Origin: Ifrita kowaldi
Taxonomy: Eukaryota; Chordata; Aves; Passeriformes; Cinclosomatidae
Direction: 5' to 3'
Assembly: GCA_013398055.1 (NCBI GenBank)
Contig: VZRS01000325.1
Span: 77,410 to 141,409 of the forward strand
Length of the DNA stretch: 64,000 nucleotides
The position numbers were made by a program, and so were the translations under genes. Of the stretch, positions 24,802 to 35,139 are shown in pieces. Every line of letters starts with the position of its first letter. Within the stretch, counting starts at the first letter, position 1. The notes below the pieces were generated by a model. The model was not told the origin of the DNA, searched no databases, and worked only from the letters and a program-made list of their open reading frames with translations.

Positions 24802-25980
24802 ACGTGGAGAGTAAGGTAGGCAAGAAACCTGGAGGCTCCACCAAATCCGTAGCCAGGTTAGAGAGAACTCCCAGGAAGCACGTGGCAAAGTCAGAAGTTG
24901 CACTCGGTTGACTGCTCTTTTTATACGAGACTCGTGCCGTGCGTAGCGGTTCTTGACGGTTAAATCCAATTGAACATGCAATCAAAATTAGCCTAAAAGT
25001 GAGGACTTCGGTATTTTTCAAGTGAGAGTTTTTTTTAAAGAGAAAGAAAAAAAAAAACAAACCAAACCTCCTCAACCACCCGATGCATAGGAGCCATAGC
25101 CTCAGCTGGAAGGCAGCTGATTTGCAGGGAATTTTTTAGTAGTTTCTACCCAGTATATAACTAGTTCTGTGTGGCCGAGGGTTGACACGAGGGATGAAAG
25201 TAGTAGCTGTGACTTTTTTGTTTTATTAGGTGGCCCATCAGGGAAGTGTAGAAATGTAAGCCTTGTCTAAATGGTCTTTAAAGATTATTTTTAACCAGTC
25301 TCTAATGGATTTAGTCTGTCCAGGCCCAGTGGGTTCAAAGTCCCCTCTCCGGGCGGCGCGTCCCGAGCGGGCCGGTTTAAATGGCATTGGAGACGTGCTC
25401 GGAGTTGTAAGGAAGAAGAGTTTTAGTGACTTAAAGACCAGATTAAATGGGGTTTTATCGTAGTGACCACTTAAAACACTCAACCTTTCTATGCACATGG
25501 GGGCACAACTAAATCACTTCAGGGTCGGAGAAGTCGAGGGATGCCTGTAGCTCTAAGACAAAGCTGAGGAGGCCTCAGTGTTTGGGATCAAGGGCTGTTA
25601 ATGCTGCATAGGTGTGAATCATTCTGGTCTTTCTTCCTGAAGAAATCTTTCAGGCCATTTGCCTGGAGGTTTAGCTTAAGAGAGGCTTCGTTTTGAATGT
25701 GTAAATAATCAGTTGCTGAAATTGGTCAGATTTTCTCCTGACTGGTTGTTCCTAAATTCTTAGGATACGTCCTAGTAAATTACACTTTGTGAATTGTCAG
25801 ATGTGTAATTGTTGCATTTTGGATGTATCTAACTTCCTTTTTTTTTTTTTCCTTTTTTTTTTTTAATATTTCCGTTTAAGGTATCTGTTTGCAGGTCAGA
25901 AAAATGAGAATATGTAATTGTGTAATGCTCTGAAATGTAAAAAAAACAAACTGTAAATAAAATTGACTAAATCTGAATTA
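24802..25980 (+). other. PWWP2A: PWWP2A 3' UTR (short form)
   Basis: Follows the stop codon and ends at the AATAAA at 25956-25961. It contains an A-run with AAAC units near 25046-25062, a small CpG-containing patch (25346-25375) and two long T-runs with an AATATTT (25838-25872) just before the poly(A) signal. Splice or poly(A) alternatives further downstream are discussed separately. Confidence 0.8.
25956..25961 (+). terminator. PWWP2A: Poly(A) signal of PWWP2A
   Basis: Canonical AATAAA, followed about 20-30 bp later by a GT-rich stretch (TTTGTGTGTGTTTCTC at 25980-25995). Signal plus downstream element is the expected layout for cleavage near 25978. Confidence 0.85.
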
Positions 25981-25995
25981 TTTGTGTGTGTTTCT

Positions 25996-28900
25996 CAAAA
26001 AGCTTTGAAACAAATCCAGGATGTCAGAGTATTTTATCTGTATGCCGGATTTAGAGGACACCCTTAAAAAGTAAATTGTCCTTTTTCATGCATTCTTAAA
26101 GATGAAGTGCTTGATGTAAATACTATTGGTATACTTCAGTCTTAATTTGGAGATTATTAATTACCTGCCCCTTTTGTTTCAGAACCAGCTCTGTAGAGGG
26201 CTTTCTGGAAAGTTGATTAAATTTCTCCCTTAATTAGCTTTTGGGCCATATGTCCGAGTAGAGACTGTGGATAATGTCACTTGTACAGTGGGGAATGTTT
26301 TCAGTTTCCATCTCAGAGCCAGTCAGAGCCACTCTCCACTGCCACTCCAGCTTTTCTTGCATGGTTTTTGCTCACTATTGGGGCATTTTCATGCAATGCA
26401 CTTGACTGTTTTTTTCCGTGAGTTTTGGTCCTTACCTGACCATGTGAATTCCTGTGTCCTCCAACCCATTCCTGCTTCAGCCTTGCAATGCCTTGTGAAG
26501 AGTCTCCTGGTGCTCATCCCAAAGCAGTTTTCATCCTGGTTTTTCCAGAATTGCCCACGTAGGCAATTGTGACAGATGCAAAAATTTAAGCTCAGACTGA
26601 AATTAAACAGACATGAAAATGGGGGCAAGGATTTAATCATCAAACCCTGAAAATATTTTTATTTTAAGATTTATTTTCATATGTTCATGATACTGTCTGG
26701 TCTTGCCAAAGCATTCAGTTTCTTTTTAACTTTTTTAAATTATTCTGTTGAGCCCACAGAACTATTGGAGGTCTGAAATGTCAAACACATAGCTATTCAA
26801 ATTTTCCTCAAACTGACGGTCATTAATTGCTAATTAAGCTTCCAAATATACCAGCTTTACCTTGGCATTCTAACAGTGCCCAAAAAGCCCCACTGGTCAA
26901 TGCTTTTTGAATGTGATAAACACACAATAATTTCATTTAAGAAAAAGAAAAAATTGGAAGGAAAAAAATCTGTTTCACGTCTCTGTATTCTCTCCTGCAA
27001 ACAGAAACAGTTTCTTTGAGTAAATAAGCTGTATTTTGTTATTGAAGCAAACTGCTTTTTGGAGTCAGGAACCCATGTGAGGTAGGTCAGATGTCTACAC
27101 CACTTCCTTGAGGTCTAGAAGCTCAAGTGAACTGGTTTTAAGTTAGTTGTTCTAAGCCAAGTAGTGGCAAAATCAATATTGACATTGTTATTTTTTCTTT
27201 AGAAGACCTGGAAGCCTTGTTCTCTTAATTTATATAAAATTAGAATAGCACTGCAGCTTACATAGGCAGAGTTTGCTCAGGTGTTCACTGTGGGAGCAGC
27301 AGGTATGGGAGGGCTTTCTTTGCGTGGTTTTATGTTCAAAAGAACTGTTTATGGAAGGCATTTTAAGTCAGTTTTGATTTGTAGCTGATGGGTTTTAAGT
27401 CTTTCCTCAGTTTCATAGTGAATGTGCTGTATCGCTGCAGACTGAACAGGGCTCCAAACAAATAATTAGTTTTGTTAAATTAATTTTTTTACAACACCAT
27501 GTTACAGTAAGTTGGAAATCTCCTCTTCATACTCATCCCTGATTTTCCTTTAACTCCAAAGGAGCTGCTCCTGTGGATGCAGCAGAGTTTTCAGGGGCTG
27601 GGCTGGGCTGGGCTGATGGTGAGCCTGGCTCAGGGAGAAGAGCCTTGGGGGCTGGGACAAGGCTTGGGGCTGCTTTAGCTGAACTGCAAAACCCCCCTTT
27701 GATGTGCCCGTGGTCCCCAGCAGTGCCTGGTCCTGCAGCTGGGACACAGCCCCGAGGCAGAGGCACTCCCATGGGTTATCCATGATTTATCCATTGCTCC
27801 CAGCAGGAGCAGCCCTGTGCCGGGGTTCGAGTGCAAACAGCCTCAGGCTGGGCCAGGGGAGGCTCGGGTTGGACATCAGCAGGAATTTCCCCATGGAAAG
27901 GGTGCTCAGGCCTTGGCAGGGGCTGCCCAGGGAGGTTTGGAGTGCCCATCCCTGGAGGTGTCCAAGGAAGGGCTGGAGGTGGCACTGAGTGCTCTGGGCT
28001 GGGGACAGGGTGGGGATGGGGCACAGCTGGGACTTGGTGATCTTGGAGGTCTTTTCCAACCTCACTCCTGTGGCTCTGCCTTCAGAAGGCAAACAGCAGT
28101 AGAGAGTGACTGTTATTTTTCCATCATTTTCATGGGATAAATTGCAAATGATGCTTTTTTGACTTGATGAAATTCCTTGGTGTGGTTGTTGGATATTTAT
28201 GACCTGTCAGTTTAGGAGAGAATGGGACAGGGCACCATGAATTTCTAGTACAGGTGTTCTGTTCCTCTGAAGATCTTCAGCTGCAGTGAAAATGCCTTGG
28301 GAGAGAGGGCAGTTATTCCAAAACTTAGATTTCTTTTCCCAGAGGTGTTTGAAGGTGTGAGGCTTCAGGAGCGAAGCTGGAAGCAATGGGAAATGCTTGT
28401 GTGTCTCTCAAGTGGAGCCATGCAGGACATTGAACAAGTATTTGTTACCTGTCTAATTAGAGTTGTAACTTTGTGTCAACCCTTCAGCGAGGGTAATCAC
28501 CTCCGATGATTTGGTTTCTCTTTCAGACACTGCTGTGTTTTGTTTGGAACCTACCGAACCACCCTGGGGTGGGGTTTGTGGGCGAGGTTTAGGTCTGTGC
28601 AAGGCTGAAAAGACTGGTTTTTTCGGCATGTTGTGAGCACAAGGCAGAGCAGCAGTTCCCAGGCAGGGCTCTGGTGCTGCCAGGGAGTTGGTGACTGGTT
28701 TCCATCCTGCTTTTTCCCTGCATGGCTTTGCTGTTGCTCCCAGATGGGGCAATTTGGGAGAACTCCCTGGAGCTGCACCTTAGTGCCAGGCACCAACCAC
28801 TGAGGGGAACTGGGATCCACTGCTCCGTGTTTTCCCCAGGAAAAAGCAATTGGTGCTCCTGGCAGGAGGTGGGAGCAGCAGGAGCTGGAACCTTTCCCTG

Positions 28901-31214
28901 TTGTTGAGAGACCAGGGCTTTTGGACTTCAGAAAACCTGAGCCACCTTGCACATCCAGCAGGGAGAGACATGGGAGCAAAAGGGGAAAAAAAGTGTGGAA
29001 TAACCTGGAAAAGGTGATTTCCTGTGCTCGTGCAGTGGGATGTGGCATCTTTGATCTCCTCTTCCTGCCTGCCTGTGGCCTGAGGGGAGAACTTAAAAGC
29101 AGCCTGCAGGTAGGAGCTGGCTCAGGGAACAAATCTGGATCTCCTGGAACAAGTTTGAATCTGGGCTTTGAATCTCTTCTGTGTGAAGAAATGGATCTGG
29201 GGGGTTTATTTGGGCTGTGTTTGACAAGTTACTTCCCAAATCAGGAGCAGGCATGTTTTGAACAGCTGCAGTTCAGTTTCTATGCCAGTGATTCCATTTC
29301 TGAGTGCAGAGGAGGAACTGAGGATATTCCAGGTGTGTCAATCCCTGTGGGACGGGGGCAGAGGCACGGGGGAAGCACAGCTCCGTGGAGTTGCAGCTAG
29401 GACAGGGAGTAATACTGAAAATGAGGCAGGGATTTGAAATCAAGCACTGGAATATTGATTGCATTTGTGATAGTGAAACCCTGGGTGCTGTTTGTGGAAC
29501 AGCAGGGTTTGAAAAACAATGCATCGGGCTGAGCTCTGCCAGGAACAGGCTCAGTGCAGCCTGGAATGGGAGAGAACAGATGATGGATCTGTCCTGTCAC
29601 TTTGTCATTAGCAAGGCTGATTTTGGAAAAACAGAATCTTTGTAGAAATACGTCTATAATGGATGATTCCGCCCTCTGTGTCCTGGTCACATCCTGCAGG
29701 GATCACACTTGGAGCAATACAAGTTTGGTCCGAGGGGACCTGCACTGCCCCTCCTGCAGCCTCCTGCTTGGCCGACACAATTTATGTAACAGCAACTTGA
29801 AATCAGGTTGTTCTTTAGAAGAAAACAGATCTAGGTCAGTTTTCATGTTTGTTTACAGATGTTTTGGATGTCAGATATGCAATATGAATAAAGGATATTC
29901 TCCTACATGCCAGGCATGTGCTGTGAATCTGTGCTTTGGGAGGCAAGTGCTCGTTCCAGCGCTGAGATTCTGTAACAGAATCACAGCAAATTCAGGTGGC
30001 TGGACTGTCCTTGTCTTCCTTTAACAGGTGCACAAAGGGGGAGATGGGACTTGCTTTGTCAGTAAAATAAGCGGATACAATTCCAAGCAAATATTTGCTT
30101 AAATGCTAATTCAGCATCATTTTTTATTTAGTAACGTGTAGGATTTTTGTTTGGCTTTAGGAAACGCTGGGGTTTAATTGCACCTCTGCAGTGCTTCAAG
30201 ATTTTAAAGCACGTGGTGCCAGTGTGGGTAATTAGTAGCTCTGGTGAAAAGGAACTAAAGGCACAAAAACTGGCTTTTTCAAAGAATTTTAGTTAGTTTA
30301 GTTAGAAGTTTAGTTAATGAAAAAAAAAAGTCTTGAGGTATTTCAAGTGTTGAGGGATTTAGGAATAATCTCTTCTGATACATTTATATGAAACAACTGG
30401 GTTTGGCCACGTTTTAGGAATTGTTAATACTGTGTCATATATTTCAGGGAATTAGGCACATAAAAGGAAGAATGCGTTGCTGCTCTTTGTGTTCTGGTGG
30501 CTGAGGCCCTGCTGCTGGAGGTTGTCTGGGGCTGGAAAAGAAGGAAACAGTTCTTGCTTTTAGTAGTTCATCATCTGGAAGAGCAGCCTGCTTTCCCTCT
30601 TCTCCGCTGGCTACAAATGGAATCTGTAGCAGGAAAGTGGGAGTTTTGTGCCTTCTGTTCCATAGTTTTGCACAGACACAGCATTATCCCCCAGGAAGGT
30701 GCATAAATGTTACTGTAACCATTTAAATTTGGGCTCATGGCCTTTAGGTTTAATCCCTGATGGGATGTGCTGCTAATTTTGCTTCCCTTGTCCTTCTGGG
30801 GTGCTTTTTCTCCCCCTCCATGGCTGCCTGGTGTCCTTCTGCTTTTCCTTTGGAGATGAAAGCCAGGACGTTCAAAGGCAGTGCTTCTTTGTGGACAGCA
30901 GTGAATACAGGGATTGGGAAAACGTTCACATGGAAAAATCAGAATCCCCATGGCAGTGCTGGCTGCCAGGAAAAGGCCGTGTGAGCTGAGTTCAGTGGGA
31001 CGGGCAGGGAAGGGCCTGAGTCGTGTCAGTGCCTGTCCTGACACATTTTTACCTTGTTCTGGGGTAGTCCTTAGGATGGCTCCGTAGGGAAGGGTGTGGA
31101 GCCCCAGCAGTGGCTGAGGGAGCTGGGAAAGGGGCTCAGCCTGGGGAAAAGGGGGCTCAGTTGGCTCTGCACAGCTCCCTGACAGGAGGGGGCAGCCGGG
31201 GGGGTCGGGCTCTG
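25996..31214. other. Region between PWWP2A and TTC1, first part
   Basis: Unique sequence with one CR1 copy (27835-28082). The first 1.5 kb is AT-rich and might carry a longer alternative PWWP2A 3' UTR. A frame of 140 codons at 29602-30024 is cysteine-rich but resembles nothing I know and lacks gene context. No gene recognised. Confidence 0.55.
27835..28082 (+). mobile_element. CR1 3' end, young subfamily (copy 1)
   Basis: Begins at a truncated point with CAGGCTGGGCCAGGGGAGGC and runs through the TTGGACATCAGCAGGAATTT and GGAAGGGCTGGAGGTGGCAC motifs to the CR1 tail GATCTTGGAGGTCTTTTCCA. Over about 190 bp it differs at only a handful of positions from the copy at 31248-31510. A third, shorter relative is at 53428-53560. 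Confidence 0.88.
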
Positions 31215-31510
31215 CTCCCAGGGAACAGGGACAGGAGGAGAGGGAACGGCCTCAGGCTGGGCCAGGGGAGGCTCAGGTTGGACATCAGCAGGAATTTCCC
31301 CATGGAAAGGGTGCTCAGGCCTTGGCAGGGGCTGCCCAGGGAGGTTTGGAGTGCCCATCCCTGGAAGTGGCCAAGGAAGGGCTGGAGGTGACACTGAGTG
31401 CTCTGGGCTGGGGACAAGGTGGGGATGGGGCACAGGCTGGACTCGATGGGCTGGGAGGGCTTTTCCAATCTGGGATCTGTGTGATCCTGGGATTCTGTGT
31501 GATTCTGCCT
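31215..31510 (+). mobile_element. CR1 3' end, young subfamily (copy 2)
   Basis: Same subfamily and orientation as 27835-28082, extended slightly further 5' (ending of the GGGAACAGGGACAGGAGGAG block). The tail finishes with GGGCTTTTCCAATCTGGGAT and repeated GATTCTGTGTGATTCTG units, the CR1 terminal microsatellite. High similarity to copy 1 suggests both inserted in the recent past. Confidence 0.88.
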
Positions 31511-31775
31511 CCAGCAGCTGAACGAAGCTGCTTCACAGCAGAGTCCAGCCTGCTGTGAGCTCACTGGAGATCCTGGGAGAGCTGTGCCCTCAGCCAGGCT
31601 GAGCTGTCACTGCCCCACAAACCACGGATTTCCCAGGGGGAGTGAGTGACCCCATGGAATGACTGATAAACAGGCAATGGGCTGCACTCAGGAAGGTCAG
31701 GGAATTCAGTGCCACAGACACTGAGCTGACACAGGCAGTCAGGTTTTCAGTCCCTGTGTCTGGGGAGCACAATCT

Positions 31776-31972
31776 CCATAGAATCCCAGACTGGTTTGGG
31801 TTGGGAGGGACCTTAAAGCTCATCTATTCCACCCCCTGCCATGGCAGGGACACCTTCCACTGTCCCAGGCTGCTCCAAGCCCCATCCAACCTGGCCTTGG
31901 GCACTTCCAGGGATCCAGGGGCAGCCACAGCTTCTCTGGGCAACCTTTCCCTACTCTCCCAGTAAGAACTGG
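31776..31972 (-). mobile_element. CR1 3' end, inverted
   Basis: On the - strand this is a CR1 tail: the + strand reads AGAATCCCAGACTGG, GGGAGGGACCTTAAAGCTCA, CCCTGCCATGGCAGGGACAC and CTGGCCTTGGGCACTTCCAG. Because of assembly duplication the same element is present again at 31990-32164 (5'-clipped) and 34319-34515. I count these three as one real insertion. Confidence 0.85.
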
Positions 31973-32180
31973 TGGCTGACTGGTGATGNGGGTTGGGAGG
32001 GACCTTAAAGCTCATCTATTCCACCCCCTGCCATGGCAGGGACACCTTCCACTGTCCCAGGCTGCTCCAAGCCCCATCCAACCTGGCCTTGGGCACTTCC
32101 AGGGATCCAGGGGCAGCCACAGCTTCTCTGGGCAACCTTTCCCTACTCTCCCAGTAAGAACTGGTGGCTGACTGGTGATG
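31798..32180 (+). repeat. 191-bp direct repeat across an N
   Basis: Two 191-bp copies (31798-31988 and 31990-32180), separated only by the N at 31989, look identical. The third occurrence (34341-34531) is single, with continuous sequence on both sides, so the repeat is an overlap between contig ends that was not collapsed. Confidence 0.92.
31989..31989. other. Assembly gap (single N)
   Basis: After this base the sequence steps back 191 bp, to the equivalent of 31798. Confidence 0.95.
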
Positions 32181-32710
32181 GCTCATGCAGGGCTCGAACT
32201 TGGGCTGTTCCTGTCTGCTTTATCATAATTTATTCCCGTTCTCTGGAATAAATAGGAAAACACAAGCAGCCATGGGAAGGAAACACCATTAGCAGGTTTA
32301 TAGTTCAGTGCTCCCTCAGGCACTCGGCTCTCGAGTGTGGAAGGGCACTGCAGGGTCAGATGTAGCTTTGTGTTGTGAGCTGCCATCAATGTATGGATTT
32401 TGTGAATTAATCTCCCTGCTTCCTGAGCTGTCTTTAAATGTCTTTGCAATTGGAATTCTCTCTGGATGCTGAAACGGGGTGAGATGTAACAGATTGGTTC
32501 GGTGGCTCCTCCTCAAAGCCCAGCCCCCGGAGGAGTTTGCTCACTTGTGTCTGTCTTGTGATAATGTCAATCTATTTTTTGTCTTCTGCACACAATGCAC
32601 AAAGCAGGTGAGCCAGTAACTTTTCTGGCCACCTCAGCTTTTGCTTTACCTACTTTTGCAATATGTTCTGGAAGACATTTAACCATGTTCCCTTTCTCTC
32701 CCCTTTTCAG

Positions 32711-32788
32711 CTCAGAGACACTAATGACCCGCTGTTTTTATGGAACCTCACTACACTGCCACGAAGAGCACCAGCTCATCAGGACTGA
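32711..32788 (+). other. Candidate alternative 3' exon of PWWP2A (copy A)
   Basis: A strong acceptor (pyrimidine-rich TTCCCTTTCTCTCCCCTTTT, then CAG) ends at 32710. Read in phase 0, the following frame gives 25 residues, LRDTNDPLFLWNLTTLPRR then APAHQD, and a TGA at 32786-32788. Human PWWP2A is known to have isoforms with different C-termini, so a downstream exon on the same strand is plausible. I could not fix a donor in exon 2 that joins it, and no expression data are available. The identical sequence recurs at 35062-35139. Confidence 0.3.
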
Positions 32789-34196
32789 GAGAAATCTGAG
32801 ACTGACTTGTCCTATTTTTCCTCTGAAATCTTCACCAAGTAGTAAACATTTTTTTGAAGGGGAAAGGGGGTAAAAGATGTTAAAGCTCCCCCTCGCACCG
32901 TTAGGGCACCTGTACCTAATGTACATTTTCCTTGAAATTTAAAAAGATGTTAGGAAATATTTTATAAAACTTTTTTGCAATAAATGACGCATGAAATTCT
33001 GAAAGACTCTATGACACTTACATGCAAGGAACCACTTGAATTATTAGGATGAAGACTCACTGCAGATAACTGGGGTTTTTGTAATGTGACAGTCACGTTT
33101 GTATGTTTTGAGAGGTGCCAGTGACGGAGCCAATTTGCCTGGGAAGTTGACTGTAACTTTTGAACTTTTCTTTTAATTCTTGACTTTAGCATTGCAATTT
33201 TCCATTCTCTGAGGCTTAGTTAGTATTTAGTGCAGGTGTTAGCAGAGCTGTGATCTGTGATCAAAGCATGTCCGAACCCAGTTGTATTGTGAAATATGAA
33301 CAGTCCTGCTATTTGAGACCAACATTTCCCATAGAGGTGATGGAAAGGACAGTGACCACAAACTCCATGGATCTCTGTTTTATGGGAAAGCTCCTTCTGT
33401 GTGAATATGGTTGCATTTTATTTATGCTGTTGTAACACTTAGGGAATTGAGGGTTGTGGAATAACCTTGAGAGGGGCTACGAGGCAGAGAGCAGCATTTT
33501 GCTTATAATCCTATAACAGGATGGGAATCATGAGTGGAGAGTGATTCAATGGGATGGCATTTCTATTTCAAATCATGGGTTATTTTTTCCTTTTGACATA
33601 AATATTTTTCAGATAGGTAACTAGTAGAGAGCAAAGGTTTTATTAGAATTTCTGATGGTTGTTGATCTGACTTGCGTTGACTTCTTTGAAAAGCTGTAAA
33701 TCAAAAAAAAAGAAACCCGCTGGGTTTTATCCATTTTATTCCCCTCCCACAAAGGTCTTGGGTAAGACTGACTTCAGTGGAGCTTGGGAATGCTGGACAC
33801 GCTGCTGAATTCTTGAGTTATTAAATATTAATTTATTTGTCACTAATTATTTCCATTGTGTGCACACTGTCTCGGCAGAACCATTTCTTTAAAGTTCTTA
33901 GCGGGGGATTTATTGTGTAACCTGGGAAAATAAATATTTGTTTTGAAGAGATGAAAATGTGCACATAATCTACTAAAAGTCAAATTTCTGTTTCTATAGA
34001 GATGAAAAGACTTGTAGGAAACTCTTTTCCTCCTTACTGATATCCTGATTCAATTGGAGAAAATAGAATGTCTTTGTCTGGATTGTTTAAAACCAGAGGG
34101 ACTTTTCCAAGGGGCCTCTGGGTCAGCACAAAGACAATTTCTTCGTGTCTGGAGCCTGAATGAACCACATGGAATTTGAAGTTAGGACAACTCTAT

Positions 34197-34197
34197 N
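34197..34197. other. Assembly gap (single N)
   Basis: After this base the sequence steps back about 2.5 kb, to the equivalent of 31655. Confidence 0.95.
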
Positions 34198-34318
34198 TGG
34201 AATGACTGATAAACAGGCAATGGGCTGCACTCAGGAAGGTCAGGGAATTCAGTGCCACAGACACTGAGCTGACACAGGCAGTCAGGTTTTCAGTCCCTGT
34301 GTCTGGGGAGCACAATCT

Positions 34319-34515
34319 CCATAGAATCCCAGACTGGTTTGGGTTGGGAGGGACCTTAAAGCTCATCTATTCCACCCCCTGCCATGGCAGGGACACCTTC
34401 CACTGTCCCAGGCTGCTCCAAGCCCCATCCAACCTGGCCTTGGGCACTTCCAGGGATCCAGGGGCAGCCACAGCTTCTCTGGGCAACCTTTCCCTACTCT
34501 CCCAGTAAGAACTGG
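34319..34515 (-). mobile_element. CR1 3' end, inverted (same insertion as 31776)
   Basis: The same element as 31776-31972, carried in the second copy of the false duplication. Confidence 0.85.
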
Positions 34516-35061
34516 TGGCTGACTGGTGATGGCTCATGCAGGGCTCGAACTTGGGCTGTTCCTGTCTGCTTTATCATAATTTATTCCCGTTCTCTGGAAT
34601 AAATAGGAAAACACAAGCAGCCATGGGAAGGAAACACCATTAGCAGGTTTATAGTTCAGTGCTCCCTCAGGCACTCGGCTCTCGAGTGTGGAAGGGCACT
34701 GCAGGGTCAGATGTAGCTTTGTGTTGTGAGCTGCCATCAATGTATGGATTTTGTGAATTAATCTCCCTGCTTCCTGAGCTGTCTTTAAATGTCTTTGCAA
34801 TTGGAATTCTCTCTGGATGCTGAAACGGGGTGAGATGTAACAGATTGGTTCGGTGGCTCCTCCTCAAAGCCCAGCCCCCGGAGGAGTTTGCTCACTTGTG
34901 TCTGTCTTGTGATAATGTCAATCTATTTTTTGTCTTCTGCACACAATGCACAAAGCAGGTGAGCCAGTAACTTTTCTGGCCACCTCAGCTTTTGCTTTAC
35001 CTACTTTTGCAATATGTTCTGGAAGACATTTAACCATGTTCCCTTTCTCTCCCCTTTTCAG

Positions 35062-35139
35062 CTCAGAGACACTAATGACCCGCTGTTTTTATGGAACCTC
35101 ACTACACTGCCACGAAGAGCACCAGCTCATCAGGACTGA
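35062..35139 (+). other. Candidate alternative 3' exon of PWWP2A (copy B)
   Basis: Identical to 32711-32788 and lying in the continuous version of the duplicated block, so this is the copy to use for any transcript mapping. Evidence and doubts are the same as for that entry. Confidence 0.3.

Larger units (their letters stand above)
31655..34196 (+). repeat. False duplication, first copy (with internal 191-bp repeat)
   Basis: 31655-31988 equals 34198-34531, and 32181-34196 equals 34532-36547. This copy also holds an extra 191 bp: 31798-31988 is repeated at 31990-32180 right after an N at 31989. I saw no mismatch on reading the copies against each other, and the predicted short frames are identical in both. 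Breaks at N bases plus near-perfect identity are typical of unmerged contig ends or haplotype copies, not of biological tandem duplication. Confidence 0.9.

Noticed and set aside
27817..28140. Short proteins repeated at 27.8 and 31.3 kb (possible gene family)
   Set aside because: The shared sequence is the CR1 3' region.
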